Origin: Fusarium oxysporum f. sp. lycopersici 4287
Lineage: Eukaryota; Ascomycota; Sordariomycetes; Hypocreales; Nectriaceae
DNA length: 64,000 nucleotides
Assembly (NCBI RefSeq): GCF_000149955.1
Contig: NC_030998.1
Coordinates: 694,699-758,698, forward strand
Reading direction: 5' to 3'
Part shown: positions 1 to 11,009 of the stretch, piece after piece
Position numbering within the stretch: position 1 is the first letter of the stretch
Layout of the letters: each line of letters opens with the position of its first letter
Made by a program: the position numbers and the translations under genes
Notes under the pieces: generated by a model
Databases searched by the model: none
Seen by the model: the letters and a program-made list of their open reading frames with translations, nothing else
What the model was told of the DNA's origin: nothing

Positions 1-483
1 GAAGAGCGTTATGAAGATTAGGTTGGTCATACCGCCAACGAGAGGCCCGAGGAAAGCAGCATTGTCAAAGCTCCCGAAACGTTGTGTTGGAGCAGCGGGC
101 GCTATGTCTGGCGAGATATTGACCCATATCGTGATATACACAAATAGCAAAGTGCCTGTCGCCGGTTAAGTACTGATATCTCGGGACTGAAAGGTGAAGT
201 TACCGATGCCTTCAATAAGCGCCGCTTTCCATAAATCCAGATTCTTGATGGGACGCACGTCCATCAACTCCCAGAAAGACATGTGCGGCGTGGCATCCGG
301 TGCATGATGCAGTAAATGGTCGTCTTCCGATGTTCCTCCTTCGACAACGTACGCCTGATTGGCACCGAGTCTTCCAGCGAAGGGTTGACTGTAGCTTTGG
401 TAATGAGGACCCGAAGGCTCTGAGCTGGGCCTGGCTTCGACATCTCCGCTGTCGCGAGCCTTTCGGCGATTCGTCGCTGTCAT
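1..483 (-). CDS. Aquaporin/MIP-family channel, 3' end off the window
   Basis: N-terminal part of a membrane channel of the major intrinsic protein family. The start is the ATG at 481-483. Exon 1 runs 204-483 and a 48 bp intron (156-203, donor GTAACT, acceptor GACAG) gives a clean join reading ...LIEGIG then TLLFVYITIWVN. The gene continues past base 1 with GGMTNLIFITLF. A long hydrophilic cytoplasmic N-terminus of about 85 residues precedes the first membrane helix, as in many fungal aquaglyceroporin-like proteins. The NPA boxes lie outside the window, so water versus glycerol specificity cannot be judged. The family call rests on the first helix and loop pattern only and is moderately sure. 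Confidence 0.6.
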
Positions 484-883
484 GATTGCAATGATTCGTG
501 AGAATGTGATTATGCTGGGTTTACAGTGAATGAGTCTAGGGATATTTCAAAGTAGACATTGTCGTCCGGTAATATATGGCAATAGCGGCCGCTCCTTGTA
601 AGTGAGAGCGAGGTTTCACCGATAGTACATTGTAATGAGTTTTGAGATCTTACGAGAGCCGCTAGTAGCGTCTTACACATACTGACAATTGCTGACTAAC
701 GCTTACAGAATGGAGACTCAACAAGGTTTAAGTGAATACCAGTGGAAATCAACAGGTCAGTGAGAAATAATGGATATTCTGAATGCCGACCTTTCCGGAG
801 ATTATCTTTGCGACGGAAATTGCCATAACTAAACCCAAATTCCGAGTTACAACTATGTTGTTCTCCAGACATGCAGATCAGTA
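484..883. other. Intergenic, no gene seen
   Basis: About 400 bp between the aquaporin start and the esterase stop. It should contain the aquaporin promoter and the esterase 3' UTR. I see no convincing ORF or repeat. Confidence 0.5.
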
Positions 884-2078
884 TTACAATTTTGGGAGTT
901 TCGGCCCTTGCAATAACCATTTAATTCCCTCCACTGTATCATTTGTTCTCTTTTCAACCTGTTTGGTCAATTGAGGGAAGAATTCCCAGAAGTGATGCGG
1001 TAGACCAGGATACAGATCTAGTCGCGTAGGGATGTTATCATGCTGAAGAATCCGCTCGTAAATGATACTCTCGTCCCTCAAACCATCAAGCCCGCAGACT
1101 TGAAAGTATGTTGGAGGAATTCCTGAGTGTCCTGATGGATGGACAGCAGGCACTGCGATCGGCGAGTTTGGATCTGGCTTGTATGCAGCTGTAAATGTCT
1201 TAGCTTCTCCCCAACACAATATCGTAGGTTTTCTTACCAACGAATGCGCGAGCCAGTTCTTCGGGAGGTATAGTTACGTGTTTGTTCTGCTCGTGACTGA
1301 CGTAGTCGTCTTTGTACTTTTCGGGAACGAATGGTGGAGGAAGAAGAGGTCCGACGCCGAGAAACTGCCCAGTGACCTTGGCGGGAGATCCGAGGTCGCG
1401 GTTTAGATACACCACACCATTAGCGATGTTTGCTCCTGCTGAGGTGCCTCCGATGATTAGACCTGCTGAAGGGGATGCGGAAGGGTGAAGTTGTGTTGGA
1501 TTTTGAGCGATCTACACAAGGTCAGTCTCGTGACGAACCACTGCTGGCACGAAAGAATCACATACCCATTGCAAAGCGTCAACTCCATCATGAATGGCCT
1601 GAGGGAACGGATATTCCGGAGCAAGACGGTAGTCAAGGCAGACAATTATAATACCAGCTTTGAGCGCCAAGATCCTGTTGGACTCCATATCATCATGGCG
1701 CGTGCCTAGGCAGAAGCCTCCGCCATGGAAGAATAAAAAGATAGGAAGCTCATCTCCTGAGACGACATCTGATGGAGAATAAACATAGGCAAGAATACTG
1801 CTGCCGTCACGAACAGGTATCTCAATATCTCGCTCGGTCAGGTTCGGAGGGGGGCCTCCTAGTGCGTCTCGTGCCTCATTTTTGTGCTTATTAGATGTAG
1901 CTCGAAGAGTTGGTATATCGACATTGGTCGGAAGCGGCGGAGGGCTGCTGGACTTTAAGATCTGTTCGTGGTCATTTTTAGTGCTGTTCTTGTCGGACTG
2001 TTGGTGGGGAAGGGCACATACTTGGAGAAAGTCGGGATCCGGTTGAGCGCTGGCGAGGATTTCCGAACTAGGAGCCAT
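884..2078 (-). CDS. Alpha/beta hydrolase, HSL-type esterase/lipase
   Basis: Predicted carboxylic-ester hydrolase of the hormone-sensitive-lipase (alpha/beta hydrolase 3) family. Three introns (1962-2021, 1512-1565, 1189-1237) give a 343-residue frame, usual for the family. The N-terminus carries the typical NVDIPTLRA stretch. The oxyanion-hole motif HGGG (in LFFHGGGFCLG) is followed by YRLAPEYPFPQA. The nucleophile elbow is GTSAG, where the family usually has GDSAG. Near the C-terminus, GLDGLRDE supplies the acid and LPHHFW the histidine, so the triad looks complete. It has no signal peptide and is probably cytosolic. It is transcribed divergently from a Zn2Cys6 regulator 362 bp away, suggesting a shared promoter. 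The substrate is unknown. Confidence 0.9.
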
Positions 2079-2440
2079 TCTGAACAGTCTAAGGGACGTG
2101 TTAGAATCGAATCGGACATGTTGGGCAATAGTCGTATGGGGAAATAAATACAGCTTTGAGGAATCGTGGCAAATGTTAATCAATGTTGTGTCTAGTTTAA
2201 CCAAAGCCTGTCTCGCCCTGCACCAGCTCGGGCAAACTCCACAAGAAGTCGAGAGCGTCTACATCCAGTCCAAGGCCAATCTGATCACAACGATCGGTAG
2301 ATTGAGCTTCGGGTGCCCACATTCCCCCGCAAACGACAAACCTGGGGAGCCGTTGATGCGACCTGGTTTCTCCAAACTCAACTTCATCATACCTTGCATC
2401 GCGACACTGATACATTGATCGCAGACTCATCCGCTTAAAA

Positions 2441-4668
2441 ATGACACAAGATAATTCGGAACGAACGAATCCACCCGAGACGTGGAAGGGCCATCGCGCC
2501 TGTTTTGAATGCAGACGGTATGCGAGCCTTTCTATGCAGCTTGTTGCTTGACGCACGCTAATCCTTTCACCAGAAAGAAGACAAGATGTAAGCTACGATG
2601 TACCATTTCCGAACGCGAGTTGACTAGGGTTAGGCGACATGAGAAAACCTAACTGCGGTTTATGTACAAGAACTGGCCAATCCTGCACATTTCCGACAAA
2701 GCGAAAGACGCCGCAACGACGTCGCCAGGAGAGTCAGACTGATTCACAGAAGCTTGGTAAATTCGACGCGTCCGCGGTAAAAAAAATAGCTGGGTACTGA
2801 CGTGTGAATAAGAGCGTCTCGTCAGTCTGCTTGAGTCACGGCTGAGCGATGGGCAGGATATCGACATGCTGTTGTCGCAGACAAAGCAACTTCCGAAAGT
2901 CAACGACATACACACACCAAACTCTCTCGACAGAGAACAGGACCAGCCTATGAGAGACGACAGTAACGATGAATCGCAATCAGAAATCATCGTTTTTGGT
3001 ACAAGCATCACGGCCGAAGATTCAACCTCTCCAGCTTCGACTTTCCGCTCAACAGAAGCAGACGTACCTACCTGGTTGGGGATACCCGTGCCTGTATTGA
3101 CCGACCTTGTGCACATATTCTTCTCCAAGACCCAAGGATGGCTTCCGCTTCTTCATAAGCCGCGATTCTTCGCCCGATTCATGAAGAACGGCGTATTTGA
3201 TGACAGAAAGCACTCCAACACTGAAGCATTGCTGCTCTGCGGCATGTTTGCTCTAGCAGCCAGGCATTCATCAAACCCCTGGTTTCATAGCATTCCGGCA
3301 CCAGATCGTGGACAGGCCTTTATGGAAAAAGCCAATGCATATTACGAAAAGTGCCAATCCGACCAAGCACCAAGTCTCGAATATCTACAAGGCTGCATCT
3401 TGCTAGCTGCCTACGAATATGCTTCCGGCCCATCACACCGGGCCTGGATCCTTGCGGGCGTTTGTGTCCGGCTAGCCTATGACCTGAACTTGTGTAGTAT
3501 GGATGAACAGGATGAATCAAGCGATTGGTCGATTCTGGAAGAGCAACGTCGTGCGTTTTGGATCACCTGGGAACTCGACACCTTTGGCTCCCTCATGTCA
3601 AGACGGCCAAGTTCGATCAACAGGTCAATGGTGATGGTTAAGCTTCCGGTTAGTGACGAGGCTTGGTTTGCAGACCGACCCGTCGAGTCACCTATTGTCG
3701 ACCCAAGACCCAGTGAGGTCTGGAAACTCCTTCTAGACTCTCCGAATCAGGACCCGCGAGCATGGTTCCTCATAGCTAATATTCTCTTGAGTGTCGCAAG
3801 TGAATTTGCAGCGGGTCGGTTCACTTGTCAGAGAGATAAGGAGGAGCTCATAGATGCTATTACGTGCTTTTCACTTGCCATGTCGCAGCGATTCAATCTG
3901 GAGACACTGGAGCGAGAGATATCTTCAGACGATGCGGCAAGACATAACTGGATTATTGGCATGCATCTCATGTTGACTTGCACCCGCACGACCATACAAG
4001 CCACATTCAAACCTGAGAATCCAGAGACATTACGTTCGCCTCGTCATTTATCTCGGATATTCTATCATTGGTATCCGGACTATATCCCTCTATGCCAGCC
4101 TTTCCTGGCATGCTGTCTGTTATCAGACCGAGCATACCCGTCAAAGGATATGACTGATGCTTCATATACCGGATACCATAATAGTGAGCTGGTTAGTCTG
4201 GTCTTGTCGCAGTATGCCACTGTATGGAATCTTGCCTCCATTATAATAAGTACGTGTCACCTGTTGACCAACATCCTTGCATTCTAACCAGGGACAGATC
4301 TGAAGGCTTCCTTGATGCGCCGTGACAAGGATAACTCATTTGAGCAGCGATTTGCATTATTCTTCCCTTCACGGATTCCCAATAATCGGAAAGATGACCA
4401 GCCCACCATGGGTGAAGGGCTCGATGTAGAGGAACTGGGAAGTGAGAACATATCAGCAGAGAGCAGTTCTGGTGACAGCGAGCTGCAGCAACTTCTTCAG
4501 CCGACGGAACTGGGAGATGCAGAGACTTTGATGACAGAACTTGCCACACTGGCTGGGAGAGGCCTGCCCAGATACGTGCCAGGAGTCACTCAACCAGACT
4601 GGAATAGTGGGCTTTCTCTGAATTTTCTTGACGACGATCATCAGCATCTCAACTACCTACAGTTGTAA
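2441..4668 (+). CDS. Zn2Cys6 fungal-specific transcription factor
   Basis: Nuclear regulator. Spliced exons 2441-2517, 2574-2587, 2634-2756, 2813-4249 and 4298-4668 give 673 residues. The binuclear zinc cluster CX2CX6CX6CX2CX6C appears only after joining three exons, including a 14 bp micro-exon: CFECRRKKTRC, then C-GL-C and a final C before TFPTKRK. A short leucine-rich linker (LERLVSLLESRL) suits a dimerisation coiled coil. The middle holds a fungal-specific TF domain (around residues 180-480, with LAGVCVRLAYDLNL and RRAFWITWELD). The exon 4 acceptor is AAG, chosen because it keeps the frame and the coiled coil. It sits between the divergent esterase and the MFS exporter, so it may regulate them. 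Confidence 0.9.
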
Positions 4669-5118
4669 TAGAAGTAGAGAGTGCTTGGGGAGCAGATGAT
4701 CTGAAGCAAAGATGGAAGAACTTATTGTAGCAATGAGAACACAAGATGAATCATGTATAAATATCAATTTCGGTTATCTACTACGAAGGTCATCCCAAGC
4801 ACTTGAGTTATGTTGTTGGCTGTGACAGACCCGATCTTTCGTCTGGCAGGGCACAGGCGATATAACCACGACAAAGCCTCCGTAGTAAATCGGAATGTCT
4901 CTGTGAGAGCGGAGTCCATATGGCCAGAAATGGCTGGAACAACTGAACCTGGTAGTGTCTCTTTAGTTGATCACAACGAGAACATTGTGAGAAGCCTAAC
5001 CATGAGTCTGATTGAAGCTATGTACTGCAGTAATGGTCTTTAAGTGAATAGACGTAGAAAGCTGAATACTCCACAACTTTTCCAACACTTCCAAGGGAAT
5101 CCGTAGAAGTGGGATCAA
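4669..5118. other. Intergenic between convergent genes
   Basis: 450 bp between the 3' ends of the regulator and the MFS transporter. It should hold both 3' UTRs. No supported gene. Confidence 0.5.
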
Positions 5119-6966
5119 TCAAGAGCTACTGTTCTCCTGGTGGCTCACTTCTGCCCTGCTCTCAAACTGCTTCTCCTGCATATTTGTCGGCACGATCTCG
5201 TCAACTTCCATGGTCTTGGAAGTAATCTCAACAGGTGCATCAATGCTTGCATCAAACTCGGATTCTTGTTCTTTGATGAAAAAGCAGGCTTTGTTTTGTC
5301 AGTCCTGGTCAGTCGGTTTCGAATGGAATAGGTAGATTGAACTCACATATAAGCAAGAGAGAGCAGAAGGAAGCAGAAACAATCCATGCATTTCTGAAGG
5401 CAATCAAGTAGGCCTTCTTCATACCTAGGACTGCGGCCTGCGCGATTTCAGGTGTAAGGCCAGGGACGGCAGCCACTGCCTGTTTGTTCTGGGAAGCTAA
5501 CCCTTGGATAAGTGCAGGAAGAGACGAAGCAGGCAGTCCTAATGGTAGAGCTGCCTCTGCAATCTTTTTGGGCAGCTCTTTATCCAGGGCATTATGGAGA
5601 ACAGCATTGTTGATTGCCAGACCAATAGAGCCTCCTAGACTGCGGATGCTGGTCATGAGCGCAGAGGTCAGAGCGATCAGCTCCGGCGTTGTTGCGAATT
5701 GCGCAGAAACCATGGACAATGGAACAATGGAAGGGAGCGCAATGCCAGGGAGGATAGGATATATCCAGAAAGCATACCGAGGAGTGTCAATCTTTGAAGT
5801 TGCCAGTAAAATGAAGAAAGCGAGAAGGCATATGGCGCCCAAGACGAGTGGTGGTCGAAGAGTCTTGCGTTTAGAGGACCATAAGCCAAAGACAGGAGAG
5901 AACACGCCCGCTGCGATGAATAGGATGGCGAAGTTGACACTACCTGAGAGGAAGCTGACATCGTAGACGAGAGAGATTTGGAAGACGAAATAGGAGTTTG
6001 CTGCGAAGAAAGCAATACCTTCAACAAAGATGACAAATAGGGAGATGGCGAAGTTTCTGTGCCTCCATAGCTCATGGTGAAGCATGCCGTCCTTCTTGAA
6101 CCTCCACTCATACACGATGAAGATAATCAGTGCGACGATGCTGATGATAAAAGGTGCGAGAATGTTGGCGCTGTCCCAGGAGTACGGGTTCTGAGACCAT
6201 GATAGGGCTATGCAGAAAAGGACGAGGGCTGGGGCGAACAATGCATATCCTACCCAGTCAAGGCTCTTGAGCTTCTGCGATACGTCGAGGGAGACTTGTA
6301 GGTCTCGAGGCGGAGGGTTATATCCAATGAGACAGCCCAGAGATGCAAGAGCGTAAAGACCGGCCGTCACATACCAGAAGATGCGATAGTTGGAGTTGTC
6401 GCCGTGACGGAGAAGTCCGCCTCCCATGAGTAAGGCAATGATAGCACCAAGCGCGGTCGATACACTTCCAACAGCTTGTCCAATAGGTCGATAATGTCGA
6501 GGAAGAATTTCGGACATGACAGCAACAGAGAGGGACTGGCTTCCATAATTGAGACCCAAGATAGCGAACCCGGCGATGAGAGTTCCGGAACTTTGAGCAC
6601 GGGACACGATGATGCTACCCACAACGCCAGCAAGTGGCATAATGACAAGGATGGCTTTCCGGCCCCAGTAGTCAGCAACTTGACCGATGGGGGGATTTAG
6701 GACGACGGTGAGGATCGTGATGCAGGATGAGTACCAGACAGTCTGTCCAGTACCACCGACGACTTGGGCCATGGTATTTGCCAAGAGGCCTGTGCCGACG
6801 AGAGAGAGGATTTGTGTCAGATATATGATGTTGACGGCCTGGGTTGTGGTTAGCTTGGAGGTGTTGGAAGTGCAGAGTGACTTACGAAAAGACATATCAT
6901 CGTTTTGGAGTGAATTCGAGTAGCATCTCGCTCGAAAGGAGCGTGGATGGAGGATTGGGAAGCCAT
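5119..6966 (-). CDS. MFS transporter, TRI12/siderophore-type, about 14 TM
   Basis: Plasma-membrane major facilitator of the fungal TRI12-like family, normally an exporter of metabolites or toxicants or a siderophore carrier. The ATG at 6964-6966 begins MASQSSIHAPFERDATR. An intron at 6839-6885 joins MICLF to AVNIIYLTQ. The GXXXDXXGRR-like loop reads VADYWGRKA. I place a second intron at 5289-5346 because the unspliced frame ends at once, while splicing extends the tail with SCFFIKEQES to a stop at 5119-5121, giving 580 residues. Its AAAG acceptor is the least certain point; without it the protein ends at 5309. It lies between a Zn2Cys6 regulator and an FAD monooxygenase, as in detoxification or metabolite clusters. 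Confidence 0.9.
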
Positions 6967-7890
6967 GTTGGCGATGCAACTCAGAGGCTGAATGCTTGAG
7001 ATGCAAGGATATGCAGTAGCAAAACACCGTGGGATTGGGCTATGTTATATCAAGGTTGCAGGCAAGGCACATCCGTGTTTGAATGCCGGTGGCTGGAATT
7101 CGCATGCTGGTTTTCACGCTATCTGCAAAGGTATCGGGGTAAATAGCGATAGAATGAATGGTGTGTTCCCCAGGGTTACCCCAGCCAGTGCCGAATTGAA
7201 ACCTGGGGTAGCGTTGACAGATACATCGGGTTGGTGGAGACGGCGTTCACGGTGACCGCGGGTCCGTAGACGCGCCGGCCATTTAGCACCGCGCCGCCAC
7301 TTCAAACAGCAGTGCCCTACCTTTGGCAAGGCCATAAAGAAACTTCTTGGCGTATTTGAAGTCGGCGACTAAATTCAAGTTTAAAAAGGCAACACGCATG
7401 TTCAGAAGACTGCCCGCGGATGGCAGTGACGCAGATGACAAAATATTAGAATGGGGCGATTGCACGTACAAGTATTTGGGCAGCAGACCTGCAGGTCTAG
7501 CGAGTAGTGTATAGGCTGAGTCGCTAGTCTCCCGGAGGCTATCAATTGGTCACCTCACTGCAGCGCGTAGCAAGTCGGTGGACTATTCGGGTCATGTGTA
7601 AAGATATTGGAGAAACAACCTCTTGGTAATCGGGATAACGAAAGAGAGAGGGAGATGCGAGTTTTTTCACATTGGGGTGTTGGAGCGGCATTAAGTGTAA
7701 TGTTTGTTTTGCTTGATATCATGTAAATGTCTGAGACGCCGGTTTATGGTCGCAAATAACGTGGCATTGATGGTGATACTGGGCACAGGCCAATGTAAGC
7801 TACGTAGAACTGCCACTTCAAAACCCGTATTACGGTTGAGAAACTAACATCTCTCCCATTTAGGTATCAAGGCATCTATTCTTCTCGAGT
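6967..7890. other. Intergenic, MFS promoter region
   Basis: About 920 bp holding the MFS gene promoter and the monooxygenase 3' UTR. Short frames exist, but none has homology-like motifs or splice support. Confidence 0.5.
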
Positions 7891-9237
7891 TCACAGCTGT
7901 GGCATTGGCCCCAAATCCTTCATATTCAAGGTAGTCGATAATCCCATCTCCTTCGCCATATGAGCAAACAACTGGCCTTTCTCATTCGGATCATTCATCA
8001 TCTTGAAAAACGCCTCCCTCGTTGCAACGTCTTCAGGAGCAGTAGACTTCAGTCTCAACAGGTTCGCAGTCGATAATGGATCCGTGACGTTCTTATAGAC
8101 ATCACGCCTGGCCTTTGCGTACTCATCGAGTACTGTTTCTGGGGCATTCTCATTCAGAACCTGCGTTAAAGCTTTGCCCAGATGAGCGGCATCAAGTAAA
8201 CCCGTAGTCAGTCCAAGTCCACCGACGGGATTGTTGAGCTAGAGAATATTTTAGCGGCAAAGTATGCAATGTTGAGGGAGAGCTTACGTGGGCAGCATCA
8301 CCGGCGAGCATAATATTACCAACGCGATATTTCGATACGCAACGCTGATGAATCGTGTACGGAGCTGTTTGTAGGTAGATGATCTCATCAGTGTTACCTG
8401 GCAAGATCCTAGCAAGTCTCTCTTTGATGACGGGGAAGACAGCCTTGTCAGTGATAGGCTCCCCATCAGCGCCTTGAGCAAATGGAACGCTGGTTGCAAC
8501 CCTCCACAAATTTCTTGGTCCTCGTTTTACAACGATAGCCCAATCCTCAGGATGTACGATGAAGTTACCATGTTTCCAGCCCAACTTTTCAAGGTCGTAG
8601 AGGATGTTGACCGCAATGAGTCGTATGTCTGGCCAGGTGTAGCCTTCGAGAGACAGGCCCATACACTTTCTAACCGAACTCTTGCCACCATCAGCTCCGA
8701 CGACATACCTACAGTTGAAGCTGAGCTCCTGATCATCAAGTACACGCCGAGCGTGAACGGTAACTGAATCACCATGGTCTTCAACACGAGTGAAGGCGTG
8801 GTTGAAGATGATCTCCGCATTTCCCGTATTGATCAAATGCTTGAGGAAAATCTGCGACAAGACGTCTTGCCCTATCATGGCTGCGCAGAGATTGGGATTA
8901 TCGGATGGTGGAGGCGTGAAGTCTGCGAGGACTTTTGTTGTATCGTACCCATCTCGCCAAGAGTATCCATGCTCGCTTTTACATCCATATTCGAAAACCT
9001 CCTCGATGATTCCAGCCTTGGCGAATTCGAGGTTAACGCAAGGGAGCTGTCTGCGATTGGTATGTCAGTGAATGAATGGCAGTTGGATGGGAGAACATAC
9101 ACTGCGGCTCGTGGACTACGGGAAATTCCTTCATCTGCCTCAATCACTGTCACCTTGATTCCATTCTGAGCAAGTATCAAGGCTGTGAAAAGGCCAACAG
9201 GGCCTGCGCCGACGACTACAACAGATTGGTTGGTCAT
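7891..9237 (-). CDS. FAD-dependent monooxygenase (PheA/TfdB-type aromatic hydroxylase)
   Basis: NAD(P)H/FAD flavoprotein hydroxylase family; it would hydroxylate an aromatic or polyketide substrate. Introns 9051-9100 and 8239-8287 give 415 residues. Motifs in order: the dinucleotide fold GAGPVGLFTALILAQNG near residue 10, the DG motif GADGGKSSVRK in mid-protein, and GDAAH followed after the second intron by LNNPVGGLGLTTGLLDA, the second FAD-binding motif. The terminal thioredoxin-like domain of phenol hydroxylases is absent. The exact substrate is unknown. With the esterase, MFS pump and regulator upstream it makes a plausible four-gene catabolic or biosynthetic group. Confidence 0.9.
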
Positions 9238-11009
9238 TTCTGAGTGGAATGAACAAGTTATAGTGTTGTATGATAATGTGGAATACCGGAATTTAACAGA
9301 AGATTATAACAATATATTCAAACGCTCGTTTCAAACAAATAAAAGGCTCGTCTATAAAGAAACACGAAGCTCATAAAACTTCATGTGATGACGGATCGGC
9401 ATGTCGGGGCTTTCATGCCTGTGGAGCCGGCTTTGTGAGTCGGCGCCGGCTTTGGCCGGGTTGCCGTCCCCACTTATCCGACGGCTTCATCAATCGTCAC
9501 CGAGGCCGATGTCTTCTCGCCGCAGGCGTCAACGTAGGGAGGATCCAGTCACAGGTTACCATAGTTCGATGAAAATCGGTGCCACTGCTTGCAGTGAGTC
9601 ACAAGTACCCGGAAGTGTCCCGCTGTATCCTTCAATTTTGACAGGCTCGGGAGTCAATAAATCGTGGGAAGTCGCGTCAAACTGAAGGGGCGCGCTTTCG
9701 GCCACCCTGAGATCAATCATGCTGGGCTGATTCGACTGGCTACAACATGGCACCGCAACTTAGCCGCGAACAGAATTAGTACCATGAATGGTGATGTTTT
9801 TCTTTGAACAGCATCATGACAAAGCAGGTACGGAGCCTTAACTACGCTGCCTCGGTAAGAAAATGTGTTTACGGTTCCTGTATTGAAGTTTTCGACATGA
9901 GGTGCTAGTATTAATCCCAAAGGCGGGAAAATGGTCCGAAGCAGCAACCCTCTTTTATAAATGTGTTTGCCTAGTCTTTTCTACACAAGAACTCACATAT
10001 ATGCACGGCGTACGCTTCTGCTCTCCGGAAGAAGCACAAACACTGGCCCAGAAGCTAGACAAGATGATCTGTAAATACATAAATGTTATTCAAATGATCT
10101 GATGGCCGGTCAAACGCAAACATTGGGATTCCCAACATAGGTAGTCACTGGACTACCGGGTAGCCTCGCTCTACTCAACGGCCAGAGTGGGCACGAAATT
10201 TCTCTAATTGGCTCTCCTTATTCTTAAGAGAGATAAGCATAATCTCTTATCGCAACCTTAAAGTTGGCTCGACCTTGCAGACTGAACAACGCGTGCGCGG
10301 CCTCGCTCCCCGCCAATAGGTCTCAGGCTTTTCTCCGCGTTTCTCAACTAGCGAACCTGGCCAAAGATAAGGTCGTAGCTAACTACCGACCAACATTCCA
10401 TCCCCTGCAAGGCACCGGGCAACAATCACTTACCATTGGCTCTTGCGAGACGTGAAGTCATGAACTCACCTTCTGCCATCGATAGAGGCGCTGTACTAAG
10501 ATTACCTAAAATGCCATAAGATTAGGCTAAAGTTCAGCTAAAGTTCTACGAGGTTTTGCATCAGTTTTGACGCCTTCTTGAGATCAGAGGATTTACACAG
10601 AGTATTTTGGAGGAACTCTGCTACCTGACATGCTCTTTTATTCTGTTCTATACTGATCCGAAACGCGTTGAAGCCAGGGCAACAAGCATTCCGCTCGTCC
10701 GTTATCTCTGCAGATCTCAGATCTGTCCAACCACACATCATGCAGCCAAAGATAAGGAATCTACGCCACGTCGCGATGAAGCAACGTTATCATGTACCTT
10801 AATTCTTATCTCGCTTGGTTTCGCCGGAAAGGGAAAAATGTTCCCGATTCAGCTACGATACCCATTTCTTGGCAAAACACTAGGATATGTCTGAGATACG
10901 AGGATTCAGGGCGTCAATAGGGGAAAAGCCATTAAAGACAGTGGGTTCTGCGGTCGGGACGGAGCCCAGCAGCATGTACAGCCTGTTCCTCTGCCCAATT
11001 TGATACAGC
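9238..11009. other. Long intergenic region upstream of the ammonium transporter
   Basis: 1.77 kb without a supportable gene. The distal part is the monooxygenase promoter and the proximal 800 bp is the transporter's upstream region. The short frames here lack family motifs. Confidence 0.5.
10231..10810. promoter_or_regulatory. Cluster of GATA (AreA/NIT2-type) motifs upstream of the ammonium transporter
   Basis: GATA cores occur at 10231-10236 (AGATAA), 10248-10253 (reverse GATAAG, about 15 bp away), 10366-10371 (GATAAG), 10701-10707 (reverse GATAAC), 10751-10756 (GATAAG) and 10805-10810 (reverse GATAAG). Closely paired GATA sites are typical of promoters controlled by the nitrogen regulator AreA/NIT2. 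Binding is an inference from the motif and the downstream gene. Confidence 0.5.

Noticed and set aside
10538..10741. 67-codon frame in the ammonium-transporter upstream region
   Set aside because: No motif, overlaps GATA-motif promoter sequence, no splice partners.
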